A stretch of DNA of 64,000 nucleotides, taken from the NCBI GenBank assembly GCA_040878395.1, contig JBBDMI010000011.1, forward strand, positions 34,408 to 98,407, read 5' to 3'. The translations under genes were made by a program, and so were the position numbers. The DNA is from Candidatus Dependentiae bacterium. Its GTDB lineage: Bacteria > Babelota > Babeliae > Babelales > Vermiphilaceae. Numbering within the stretch: the first letter of the stretch is position 1; the number at the start of each line of letters is the position of its first letter. A model generated the notes under the pieces. It worked only from the letters and a program-made list of their open reading frames with translations, was not told the origin of the DNA and made no database searches. This document shows positions 43,940 through 53,033 of the stretch, in pieces.

Positions 43940-45556
43940 ATGTACTATTACTTGCTTTTACTTATAATATCATACAATATACAAGCTCATGATTTCAAAA
44001 CTGTCGTTAACAACGCTATGCAGGCATTTAATGAACAGTCATATGATCAAGCAGAATCATACTTTCAGCAAGCTGATGCCATGTATCCGGATCAACCCGA
44101 ACTCCTCTCTAACTTAGCAACATGCTATAAAAAAAATCAAAAAACTGAAAATGCAATTGAACTATTATACCGTGTCATCAAACTTAAACCTGATTATACT
44201 AAAGCATATCTACAACTCATCGCTTTATTAAAAGAAGCGAATCATCATGATGAAGTCACTCGTCTTTATAAAAAACTGTTAACTCTTGAACCGGAAAATG
44301 CATCGATACATATTGAATGTGCACGTTACTATAAAGAACAAGAGCAATTTAACCTGTGCGTTGAACATTATAAAAAAGCAGTTCAACTTGAACCCAATAG
44401 TTATGCCTATCGTTTTGAACTCGCCATTATCTATACCCTTTTAGGACAAACAAAAAAAGCAATTAAACTATATGATCAAATGCTCAAAAAAAACCCTAAT
44501 AACATTACCATGATCTATAACAAAGGATATGCATATAAAATGCAAGGTGATGCCGATATTGCTATAGAGTTATATAAAAAAGCAATTGAACTTGATGCCA
44601 ACTATAATGCAGCGCATTTTGCACTTGGCATGGCATATCTCATTAAAGGTGATTTCAAAAACGGTTGGGAAAAACATGCACGCTATTTAAAACAAGTAAA
44701 TCGCAATGGTGACAAACTGCGTACATTTTTTGCCGAAGGCACTACGCAAGGTAAACGTATTTTATTAAGACCTGAAGGAGGTTTGGGTGATACCATAAAC
44801 TTTATACGTTATGCGCGTGAACTAAAAAAATATGGCATCCATGTCATTGTAGCAGCCCAAAAACCGTTATATGAACTCCTGAAACAATGTGACTACATTG
44901 ATGAACTTATAAAAATTGGCGATCCAATGACACCATTTGATGATCACACTACATTAATGAGCATTCCTGCAATTCTACATAGTCATGAACAACGATTATC
45001 TGATTTTTCACCTTACATCGCACCTGATCCTGAACGTGTTGCCTATTGGGGCGAATATTTACAACATGACAGTAACTTTAAAATTGGCATTTGCTGGGAA
45101 GCAAGTGTTGCCAATGATGTTTCACGTCCGCCGGTTGCACGTCGCGGCATGCCTCTTGAATTGATGTATATTCTCTCAGAACTTGATAATGTCAGCCTAT
45201 ATAGTTTGCAACAACATGATGGCGTTGAACAACTGCAATCTATTCCGCCCTACTTCAAGGTCCATCTCTTTGATGCAACCTTTGATAAAACACATGGTAG
45301 TTTTGTTGACACCGCAGCAGTTATGCATCATATGGATTTAATTATTTCAGTCGATACAGCAATTGCACATTTAGCCGGAGCTATGGCAAAACCGATTTGG
45401 CTATTATTGCCCTGGGCCACCGATTGGCGCTGGTTGGAACACAAAACAACATCGCCTTGGTATCCAACCATGAAAATATTCAAACAACCAAAACCATTTG
45501 ATTGGCAAACACCAATGAATAATATTTTTTGGCGATTGATGAAAAAAACACAATAA
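43940..45556 (+). CDS. Exported TPR glycosyltransferase (GT9-like), paralogue 3
   Basis: The 538 residues start with a short signal peptide (MYYYLLLLIISYNIQAHDF) after TTAAGGA. Six to seven TPRs span residues ~18-250. The GT9-like domain has EGGLGDTINFIRYARE and VDTAIAHLAGAMAKPIWLLLP. The QGN segment of its neighbours is replaced by EASVAND (ICWEASVANDVSRPP), so the active-site surroundings differ. It ends at 45556 with only one base to the convergent small gene, so no terminator separates them. Confidence 0.8.
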   Translation: MYYYLLLLIISYNIQAHDFKTVVNNAMQAFNEQSYDQAESYFQQADAMYPDQPELLSNLATCYKKNQKTENAIELLYRVIKLKPDYTKAYLQLIALLKEANHHDEVTRLYKKLLTLEPENASIHIECARYYKEQEQFNLCVEHYKKAVQLEPNSYAYRFELAIIYTLLGQTKKAIKLYDQMLKKNPNNITMIYNKGYAYKMQGDADIAIELYKKAIELDANYNAAHFALGMAYLIKGDFKNGWEKHARYLKQVNRNGDKLRTFFAEGTTQGKRILLRPEGGLGDTINFIRYARELKKYGIHVIVAAQKPLYELLKQCDYIDELIKIGDPMTPFDDHTTLMSIPAILHSHEQRLSDFSPYIAPDPERVAYWGEYLQHDSNFKIGICWEASVANDVSRPPVARRGMPLELMYILSELDNVSLYSLQQHDGVEQLQSIPPYFKVHLFDATFDKTHGSFVDTAAVMHHMDLIISVDTAIAHLAGAMAKPIWLLLPWATDWRWLEHKTTSPWYPTMKIFKQPKPFDWQTPMNNIFWRLMKKTQ

Positions 45557-45557
45557 T

Positions 45558-45779
45558 CTATTTCGGCTGCTCTGCTTTCAATAGTTGAGCAGCTTTTAAA
45601 ACTTCTTCCATAGTACGCGGTGTTAAAGTTTTTGATCTTTTCAACTCTCCACCAACTATTGGCTGACCTTGTGTGCCACGACGGAATTTACACTTACGAA
45701 TCTCTTCAATCGACATTGATGGTTTATCGGATGCACAACAAACACTTGTCATCACTAAAAATGATAATAAAAACTTCAT
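45558..45779 (-). CDS. Small exported protein of unknown function
   Basis: A 73-residue unrecognised protein. It starts MKFLLSFLVMTSVCCAS, a plausible Sec signal or lipoprotein signal with two adjacent Cys, followed by a short basic region (RKCKFRRGTQGQP) and a helical C-terminus. The start has a GGGGAA-like Shine-Dalgarno. It stands alone on the minus strand inside the TPR-GT run. Confidence 0.55.
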   Translation of the reverse strand: MKFLLSFLVMTSVCCASDKPSMSIEEIRKCKFRRGTQGQPIVGGELKRSKTLTPRTMEEVLKAAQLLKAEQPK

Positions 45780-45897
45780 TTGAAATTCCCCTATAACAAT
45801 TTAATATTATTTGTCAGTTTTACTATTAGGTTAAATTATAGTAGAAAATGATACTATAGAAAACAAAAAAATATTTAAACAAAAAAGGAAAATAAAT

Positions 45898-47658
45898 ATG
45901 CAAGCACAAAGTATTTTGAAATTGCCCTACGCATCTTATATCGCTATGGGCGGCTCACTTATATTAGGATTAACACTCAAAGACCCTTTAACACACAGCT
46001 GGAACTACTGCTTTAGCAACTCCTCGCCAACAGAAAAACCTCACCAACTAGCCAAACATAAAACATATGACCAAACATCTATTAATAAACTTTTTGCACA
46101 AGCGGATGCTTTATTTCATGAAAACAACGTTGATGAAGCAATAAAGCAATACAAACAAATTTTACTCAAAGACAACTCTTCAATCCTTGCTCTTATTCGC
46201 CTTGGTGCAGCATTGTGCAAAAAAGAAAATTATGAATTGGCAGAATTTTATTATCGTACTGCTGTATCATTACATCCAGGTTTTATTCTTTCCTATATAA
46301 AACTTGGTCTTGTACAACATCGCCTTAAAAAATATACTGATGCACTCCGCACATTTGCTGCTGTTATCGCATTACAACCAAATAACTTTGAAGCACACTT
46401 TAATGCAAGTAAAGTATACAGTGACTTACAAAACTTTGAACGCGCAATTGCACATGCAAAAAAAGCAATTGAAATGCAACCACAAAATGTGCACACGCAT
46501 CTGAACCTTGGACATATTTATAATAAACAAGGTGATACACAATCGGCTGTTAAAATGTACGAAAAAGCGATTGAAGTTGAACCCGAACTTGCCAATGCAC
46601 ACTACAACTTAGGTTATACATTGCGCGTGCAACGTGAACCAAAAAAAGCGCTACCTCATCTCTTTCGCGCTTTGGAACTGCAACCGGAATACCCGGATGC
46701 TCACATTGCTCTTGCGCAATCTTATTGGACATTGGGCGATTTTAAAACTGCATGGAAACATTACAACTGGCGCTGGAAACAACTGGGTATTGATCCTAAA
46801 ACATTGGATATTCCATTGTGGGACGGTTCACCATTAAATGGTAAAAAAATATTGCTTTACGCGGAACAAGGCATGGGTGATACTTTACAATTTATTCGCT
46901 ATGCAAAATTGGTTAAAAATTTAGGCGGTTATGTTATTTGCAAAACACAAAAACCGCTTGATACCATTTTGCAATCATGCCCTTATATCGATAAATTAGC
47001 ACGCAAACTTGATGCTAACACACAACCTGACGTACAAGCACCATTGCTCAACTTACCAGGCATTTTAAACACAACTGCAGAAACTATTCCGCACCCAATT
47101 CCATATCTCTTTGCTGACAAAAAACTGTCTGCACAATGGAAACAAAAGTTAGCATCGGATAAAAACTTTAAAATTGGACTTGCATGGCATGTACTACCGG
47201 AACATGAGAATAACAAATCACCAATTTCACGCCGTAGCATCCCATTAAAATTACTTGCGCCGCTTGCAGATGTTAAAGGAATAAGTTTTTATTCATTGCA
47301 AAAATTTGATGGTGTTGAGCAAGTGCTGGAACTACCTGAAAACTTCAACGTTAAAACATTTGGCCATGACTTTGATGAAAGTAATGGCAGATTTATGGAT
47401 ACTGCCGCATTAATTGATAATCTTGATTTGATCATTTCGGTTGATACTTCTATTATTCACTTGGCTGCCGGTATGGGCAAAAATGTTTGGACCTTCTTAC
47501 CCTATTCACCTGACTGCCGTTGGGATCTGAATGAAAACACAACACCCTGGTATCAAACTATGCGTTTGTTCCGCCAACAAACGGTAGGCGATTGGGAATC
47601 GGTCATTACACGTATTAAAACTGCATTGGAAAAAGAAGTTAGTAAACCAATTGCATAA
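45898..47658 (+). CDS. Membrane-anchored TPR glycosyltransferase (GT9-like), paralogue 4
   Basis: The 586 residues begin with an uncharged membrane segment (YIAMGGSLILGLTL) without an obvious cleavage site, so it may be anchored and not released. Six or seven TPRs lie at ~58-290. The GT9-like domain shows LLYAEQGMGDTLQFIRYAKL, IGLAWHVLPEH in place of the QGN loop, and VDTSIIHLAAGMGKNVWTF. It is preceded by AAAAGGAAA and followed by a good terminator. It shares the family layout with the other three. Confidence 0.8.
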   Translation: MQAQSILKLPYASYIAMGGSLILGLTLKDPLTHSWNYCFSNSSPTEKPHQLAKHKTYDQTSINKLFAQADALFHENNVDEAIKQYKQILLKDNSSILALIRLGAALCKKENYELAEFYYRTAVSLHPGFILSYIKLGLVQHRLKKYTDALRTFAAVIALQPNNFEAHFNASKVYSDLQNFERAIAHAKKAIEMQPQNVHTHLNLGHIYNKQGDTQSAVKMYEKAIEVEPELANAHYNLGYTLRVQREPKKALPHLFRALELQPEYPDAHIALAQSYWTLGDFKTAWKHYNWRWKQLGIDPKTLDIPLWDGSPLNGKKILLYAEQGMGDTLQFIRYAKLVKNLGGYVICKTQKPLDTILQSCPYIDKLARKLDANTQPDVQAPLLNLPGILNTTAETIPHPIPYLFADKKLSAQWKQKLASDKNFKIGLAWHVLPEHENNKSPISRRSIPLKLLAPLADVKGISFYSLQKFDGVEQVLELPENFNVKTFGHDFDESNGRFMDTAALIDNLDLIISVDTSIIHLAAGMGKNVWTFLPYSPDCRWDLNENTTPWYQTMRLFRQQTVGDWESVITRIKTALEKEVSKPIA

Positions 47659-47680
47659 ATATATCTATTAAATATATATG

Positions 47681-47710
47681 AAAATGCCGGTACAAAAATA
47701 CCGGCATTTT
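47681..47710 (+). terminator. Intrinsic terminator after paralogue 4
   Basis: A 12-base perfect inverted repeat AAAATGCCGGTA, loop CAAAAA, TACCGGCATTTT, followed by T-rich sequence, 23 bases after the stop of the 45898 gene. Confidence 0.88.
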
Positions 47711-47796
47711 CATTTTGACCTTTACTATTTTCTATAGTAGAACTACAGCATATAAAAAAAGTAAAAGAAGTAAGCAAGCAAAAAAAAGGAAGTATC

Positions 47797-49080
47797 ATGC
47801 TAAGGCATTTTAATGTTTTCATGTTAATATCACTGTCTGTTTTTCAAACAACTTCACCAAAAGTTCACATCATAGAACCATTAACTCGATCTGCAACAAA
47901 ACATGAATACAACATGAATGAATTATTAGAGCAAATCAATTCTCCTACATGTAAAAATATATTAATTAATATATCCGATCGACATGCTGCCCTTTCATTT
48001 TTACCTCATCTACACGCACTCAAAAAACAAAATAAAACAATCACCGTAAAAGTACCCGAAGAGCTAAATACATTACTTTCTTGGTGCCCATACATCGATC
48101 ATATTTTTTCTTCATTAACTGAATATGCATATGATATTGCAATAGATATTGAAGATCTTACAATGAATCAAGAAACTACAAAACAGGTAAAAAACAAACA
48201 ACCATTACTCATCGTAGATGAAACAATACATGCACTATGGCAAGAACAGTTCATACAAGATACCAATTATAAAGTTGGGGTTTTTTGCCAACCACTCAAT
48301 GCAACAACACAAAAAAAGAGCACTATTGAAATTAAAGATTTTTATCCACTTGCATGTATGCAAGACATTTCCATGTATACCTGTGACAGATTCAAAATAG
48401 TTGATGTACCTGACCATATACATATTCACACTTTTTCACACCGCACCAAAAAATCTCTACCCGATATCGCAGCAATTTTACATCATTTAGATGTTATTAT
48501 TACCAATCAACCATTCATTGCACATTTCGCTGCTGCTTTGAACAAACAAGTTTGGTTTATTGCACCGAATAACAACTCTGAACTATCACAACAATACAGC
48601 AGCATTGAGACATTTAATCAAACAAATGATAGAAATGTTATTTTTGATATGATGCACCACTTAGCGTGCAATATGCAAAAGCCAATTGCTCAAATTGTAA
48701 CCGCTGAAGTTCCAACCGGTGAACTGATTGATAAAATGACTATTCTTGAAATAAAAACTGAGCGTATTAAAGATGAAAAAAAATTGGAAAACATTTGGCG
48801 TGAATTGCGATCATTGCGTAAAACATTCGATACTACCATTACACAAACCCCTGAACTTGAACAACTCATTCAAGAACTCAAATCAGCCAATGAAGCACTT
48901 TGGACAACTGAAGATTTAATTCGTGATAAAGAACGAGAAAAAGCTTTTGATAATGAATTCATTCTATTAGCACGATCTGTTTATATTCAAAATGATGAAC
49001 GTTGCCGCGCTAAACGTGAAATCAATGAACTACTCGGATCCCGTTTAATGGAAGAAAAATCATATAAACCATATAATTAG
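47797..49080 (+). CDS. Degraded GT9-like protein with DUF6165 domain
   Basis: The 427 residues begin with a signal-like segment (MLRHFNVFMLISLSVFQTTS) but have no TPRs. Residues ~40-290 line up with the GT9-like half of the neighbours (ALWQEQFIQDTNYKVGVFCQ; HFAAALNKQVWFIAP), yet the GLGDT and QGN motifs are gone. The C-terminal ~125 residues match DUF6165: TGELIDKMTILEIKTERI, ELKSANEALWTTEDLIRD, and EKSYKPYN at the end. DUF6165 proteins are commonly encoded beside glycosyltransferases; their function is not established. AAAAAGGAAG precedes the start. Confidence 0.75.
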   Translation: MLRHFNVFMLISLSVFQTTSPKVHIIEPLTRSATKHEYNMNELLEQINSPTCKNILINISDRHAALSFLPHLHALKKQNKTITVKVPEELNTLLSWCPYIDHIFSSLTEYAYDIAIDIEDLTMNQETTKQVKNKQPLLIVDETIHALWQEQFIQDTNYKVGVFCQPLNATTQKKSTIEIKDFYPLACMQDISMYTCDRFKIVDVPDHIHIHTFSHRTKKSLPDIAAILHHLDVIITNQPFIAHFAAALNKQVWFIAPNNNSELSQQYSSIETFNQTNDRNVIFDMMHHLACNMQKPIAQIVTAEVPTGELIDKMTILEIKTERIKDEKKLENIWRELRSLRKTFDTTITQTPELEQLIQELKSANEALWTTEDLIRDKEREKAFDNEFILLARSVYIQNDERCRAKREINELLGSRLMEEKSYKPYN

Positions 49081-49105
49081 CTCATTTAAAAAACTGTTTT
49101 AAAAC

Positions 49106-49138
49106 AAAAAGCTTCGATGTATGCATCGAAGCTTTTTT
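49106..49138 (+). terminator. Intrinsic terminator after the DUF6165 protein gene
   Basis: A 14-base inverted repeat (AAAAAGCTTCGATG, loop TATG, CATCGAAGCTTTTT) with a T-tract. It covers an upstream ATG in the uvrD frame (49121), which supports the later uvrD start. Confidence 0.9.
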
Positions 49139-49204
49139 GCTGCACAATTAAATTATTGCTACACTGGACACATTGCAAATAATGAAAAAACTCTAGGCAT
49201 TAAA

Positions 49205-51520
49205 ATGAAACAAAAATTCAACGATTATACTAAAAAACAACTGAATGACCAGCAACGTAAAGCAGTAGAGCAAAAAGATGGCTCATTATTAGTTATTGCC
49301 GGTGCAGGCTCGGGCAAAACGCGTGTCATTACATCACGCATTGCACATTTAATGCTCAACCATGATGTATACTCTCATGAAATTGTAGCGCTTACTTTTA
49401 CCAATAAAGCTGCAAAAGAGATGCAAGAACGTATCGGTACTTTTTTGGGCCCTGATGCCACCGTACCATTTGTGGGTACATTTCACTCATATTGTGTTCG
49501 TTTACTCAAACAAAATCAAGAACTTCTTGAGACACCATTTTTTTCCATCATTGATGCAGATGATCAAGAAAAAATTATTAAAGGTATTATGCAACGTGCC
49601 AACATGGGCAAACAAGCAACGGCTAAACAGTTCATGTATCAAATATCAAACTTAAAAAACGTTGCTCTCGAACCGACTGAACGTGAAATCATGTTTGGAC
49701 AATATCCACAATTGCAAGATGTATTTACCGCTTATGAAAAAGAAAAACGAGCAAGTAAAGTGTTGGACTTTGATGATCTACTTCATCATGGTTTGAAACT
49801 GTTTGACAACAAAGAATTTCAACAGCGTTTTCAAAGTACTGTGCGCCATTTGCTCGTCGATGAGTATCAAGATACCAATGTTGTGCAACATGCATTGCTC
49901 AAAGCAATGTCAAAAAAAGGTAAAACCGGTTTTGCTGCTCAATCAATTTGTGTTGTAGGCGATGAGGACCAATCGATTTATTCTTGGCGCGGCGCAACAG
50001 TAACCAACATGGTTAACTTCAAAAAAGATTTCCCTAAAACTAAGCTCATTAAAATTGAACAAAACTACCGCTCAGTACAATCTATTTTGGATGTTGCAAA
50101 TCATGTCATTAAACATAACAAACAACGCAATCCAAAAAAGTTATGGTCCACAAAAAAAGGTAACAATCGTATTTCCAGCATTACCTGCCGATCTGAATAT
50201 CAAGAAGGTGATGCCATTGCCCAATTTTGTACTGTTGCAAAAAATGAAATCAAATTAAGTAACTGTGCAATTTTGTATCGTACACATTTTCAATCGCGTG
50301 CAATTGAAGAAGCATTAATTAAAGCTGCGATTCCTTATAAAATTTTTGGTGGTGTACAGTTCTATGAACGTAAAGAGATCAAAGATTTGCTGGGTTATTT
50401 ACGCCTTATTATAAATCCTTTTGATCGCCCTTCTTTTTTTAGAGTATATAATACTCCCGGCCGCGGATTGGGTCCTGCATTTGAAACCGCATTTTATGAA
50501 CGCTGGTCACAAGAACCATTTTTAACTTTCGTTCAAGTTGCACAAAAATTGATTGAAGAACAGGCCGTCAAAGGTAAAAAAGCTTTATCATTACAAGGTT
50601 TAATTTCAGTATTTAATAACATCAATGCTGACACATTGCCAAGCAAAATTTTGGAAACCATTGTTCAACGTACCAATTACATTGCATATATAAAAGACAC
50701 AAATGAACTTGAAGAGGCTCAAGGCCGCATCGATAACATTAATGAATTCATGCGTGCGATTAACCATTTTGAATCTGAAAAAAAAGGGAATCTTGATCAA
50801 TTTCTAGAAGAAGTTGCATTATTGCAAGAAAAATCATCAAAACAAGATAAACAACAGGACGCCATTATGATGATGACCTTACATGCTGCAAAAGGTTTAG
50901 AATTCGATACAGTGATGTTGGTTGGTCTTGAGGAAGGTTTATTGCCATCTTCACGCTCACTGCATGATGAAGATGCAATCGAAGAAGAACGACGCCTATT
51001 TTATGTTGGCATTACACGTGCAAAAGAACGCTTGCTCTTAAGTAAATCACGCTATCGTTATACCTATGGTCAAATGTCCGATCAACTCCCTTCACGATTT
51101 CTCAAAGAAATTCCTGAACGACTCGTTGTTGCTCATGATATTGGCAACATGCAACCGTATGCAATCAAACATCAATTTGCTGATTGGCTCAACATCAATC
51201 AACCTGACAATGCACAGGTGTTCACTTTTGGTAACTATTCAACATCTGCGCCATCTACAAAAAAAACTGAAATTAAAAGAAAATTTGTTAAACCAAAAAC
51301 CAACAGCAACAAAAGTCCTTTTGCAAAAGACAATAATAAGAAAGCTGGTCCTCAAAAAACATTCAATGGTGCATGGAAAATCAATCAACCAGTGAAACAT
51401 AAAACATTTGGCATTGGACTGATTAAGAATATTGAAGAAAAAGGAACCAAAACATTTATAACCGTAAAGTTTAGCACTGAAATTAAAAAAGTTCTTGCTA
51501 CTTTTTTAACAAAAATATAA
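49205..51520 (+). CDS. uvrD: ATP-dependent DNA helicase UvrD/PcrA
   Basis: SF1A 3'-5' helicase of nucleotide excision and mismatch repair and of replication restart. I start at 49205 (MKQKFNDYTKKQLND, 771 residues). The 49121 ATG lies inside the preceding terminator. Motifs are AGAGSGKTRVIT (I), DEYQDTN (II), GDEDQSIYSWRGA (III), QNYRS (IV), TLHAAKGLEFD (V) and YVGITRAKERLLLS (VI). The C-terminus has a Lys-rich linker and a Tudor-like end (VKHKTFGIGLI), as in PcrA. It is monocistronic. Confidence 0.95.
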   Translation: MKQKFNDYTKKQLNDQQRKAVEQKDGSLLVIAGAGSGKTRVITSRIAHLMLNHDVYSHEIVALTFTNKAAKEMQERIGTFLGPDATVPFVGTFHSYCVRLLKQNQELLETPFFSIIDADDQEKIIKGIMQRANMGKQATAKQFMYQISNLKNVALEPTEREIMFGQYPQLQDVFTAYEKEKRASKVLDFDDLLHHGLKLFDNKEFQQRFQSTVRHLLVDEYQDTNVVQHALLKAMSKKGKTGFAAQSICVVGDEDQSIYSWRGATVTNMVNFKKDFPKTKLIKIEQNYRSVQSILDVANHVIKHNKQRNPKKLWSTKKGNNRISSITCRSEYQEGDAIAQFCTVAKNEIKLSNCAILYRTHFQSRAIEEALIKAAIPYKIFGGVQFYERKEIKDLLGYLRLIINPFDRPSFFRVYNTPGRGLGPAFETAFYERWSQEPFLTFVQVAQKLIEEQAVKGKKALSLQGLISVFNNINADTLPSKILETIVQRTNYIAYIKDTNELEEAQGRIDNINEFMRAINHFESEKKGNLDQFLEEVALLQEKSSKQDKQQDAIMMMTLHAAKGLEFDTVMLVGLEEGLLPSSRSLHDEDAIEEERRLFYVGITRAKERLLLSKSRYRYTYGQMSDQLPSRFLKEIPERLVVAHDIGNMQPYAIKHQFADWLNINQPDNAQVFTFGNYSTSAPSTKKTEIKRKFVKPKTNSNKSPFAKDNNKKAGPQKTFNGAWKINQPVKHKTFGIGLIKNIEEKGTKTFITVKFSTEIKKVLATFLTKI

Positions 51521-51541
51521 AACATTTATAAAAAATATAGG

Positions 51542-51997
51542 TTAACGATTTCCAGTCGTTAAACTATAACCGGCTTGACCACTATATTCAATTTGCACAT
51601 TCGATACATATTGTGGCTTAATATCCCATCGATTGCCAAAACGACTTTTTGCAATGTAGATAACAAGATCTTTGCTCTCTTGCAACGTTGGCATATTAAT
51701 ATAAAAAGTTTTATTTTGTAACCAAGATGGCAGATTCTCTTCATTCTGTACATCAATCATAAATTTCATATTGCTCAAGGTTATAATATTACCCAATACT
51801 TCAGCACTCTCTGTTGCAATAGTCCAATCTGTCTTGGTAACATTATCCCATTCATCTTCTACATCGGCAGTAACGATGATATCCCAAGGTGCATTGTTTT
51901 TGATATAGACTTTACCATAATTGACGGTATCACCATTTGATGAAACAAGGATCAATGCAACTAATACCAATAATCCGGTAAATATAATTTTTTTCAT
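51542..51997 (-). CDS. Exported beta-rich protein of unknown function
   Basis: The 151 residues start with a signal peptide or anchor (MKKIIFTGLLVLVALILVSS) preceded by GGAGA, which sets the start at 51997 and rules out the ATG 12 codons earlier. The mature part is rich in Val, Thr, Asn and Trp (VNYGKVYIKNNAPWDIIVTAD) and looks like a beta-sandwich. I cannot assign a family. It is convergent to uvrD with a 21-base gap and no clear terminator. Confidence 0.6.
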   Translation of the reverse strand: MKKIIFTGLLVLVALILVSSNGDTVNYGKVYIKNNAPWDIIVTADVEDEWDNVTKTDWTIATESAEVLGNIITLSNMKFMIDVQNEENLPSWLQNKTFYINMPTLQESKDLVIYIAKSRFGNRWDIKPQYVSNVQIEYSGQAGYSLTTGNR

Positions 51998-52110
51998 CTG
52001 TTCTCCATTTTTATTAAACATATTATATATCATATATAATACTCAATTAGAAAAAAAATATGCAATATTTGGCTATATGGGAAATACACATGTAACTTTC
52101 ACTATAATCA

Positions 52111-52119
52111 TGCTATACT
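52111..52119 (+). promoter_or_regulatory. Extended -10 element ahead of the 52158 gene
   Basis: TGCTATACT, identical to the element before the antiporter gene at 20741, lies 38 bases before the start codon with no clear -35 box. Confidence 0.35.
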
Positions 52120-52157
52120 GAAGAAATAGTTCATTTTATATATAAGGAATATTAATT

Positions 52158-53033
52158 ATGCGCTTTTTAGTATTAGCTTTTTGTATGTTCAATTTAATGA
52201 GTTATCCTCAAAGTCCTACCGACCTTCTCACAGATCAAGAAAAAGCATATTGCGCTCAAACAGCAAAAGAAATAGCGAACAAATGTAATTATTCATTTGA
52301 ACAAAATTCACTTATATTAAATCTTTTTTATCATATGTATTATTTTGCTCAGTTAGATGCAGTTTTTAGAAAAAATGTGAATCTATGCATTTCACAACTT
52401 ACCAATGCTCAAGATATACTCGATCCTGAACAAAATTTTGTAGAGAAACGTATGGATAAACTTTTTGGCCAAATTTTAGTACTTGCACGCAGACGCCTAC
52501 AACATTATCAAACATGGCAATTAATAGATGCTCAAATAGAGCAAGAAAATTTTGATATATACAAAACAATAGAAACATTAAAAAATGCTTCTGATAATCT
52601 TATAAATACCTACGCTCAACGATGTACTCATGATATTGATCAAATGATACAACAGGAGCAGACAGCATTAAAACAATCTGCAAGTAATGCACATGTTATA
52701 GCACATACATTTGATATTTTAATCAATCAACCTGAACTTATGTGTAATCAATCATCAGATACAATTGATTTACAAAAAATTAATATACTTTATGGCCTAT
52801 CAAATATAGTGTCAAAAGAAATGAAACAATTATATAATAGCAAAGAACATTGCATACATTATGCATTTACCTTACAAATGGTAGCCGCTGAACTGTTTAA
52901 GCAATCTTATCATGAGCTACATGATAAAATAACCTATACATTTCCTGATAGTACCGTAAAAGCAGTAATTGCATTGAATGGCACATTAGTAAAAATTGAT
53001 GATGCATTACAAACCAACTCAGAAAATCAATAA
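52158..53033 (+). CDS. Exported helical protein of unknown function
   Basis: The 291 residues begin with a signal peptide (MRFLVLAFCMFNLMSYPQS). Thereafter the protein is almost entirely helical, with seven scattered cysteines and no recognisable domain. It has a TAAGGA Shine-Dalgarno. Its last 7 bases overlap the 3' end of the convergent gene at 53027, a compact tail-to-tail arrangement. Confidence 0.62.
   Translation: MRFLVLAFCMFNLMSYPQSPTDLLTDQEKAYCAQTAKEIANKCNYSFEQNSLILNLFYHMYYFAQLDAVFRKNVNLCISQLTNAQDILDPEQNFVEKRMDKLFGQILVLARRRLQHYQTWQLIDAQIEQENFDIYKTIETLKNASDNLINTYAQRCTHDIDQMIQQEQTALKQSASNAHVIAHTFDILINQPELMCNQSSDTIDLQKINILYGLSNIVSKEMKQLYNSKEHCIHYAFTLQMVAAELFKQSYHELHDKITYTFPDSTVKAVIALNGTLVKIDDALQTNSENQ

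Noticed and set aside
49121..49204. N-terminal extension of uvrD from an upstream ATG
   Set aside because: The extension lies on the terminator hairpin of the preceding gene and does not align with the family.
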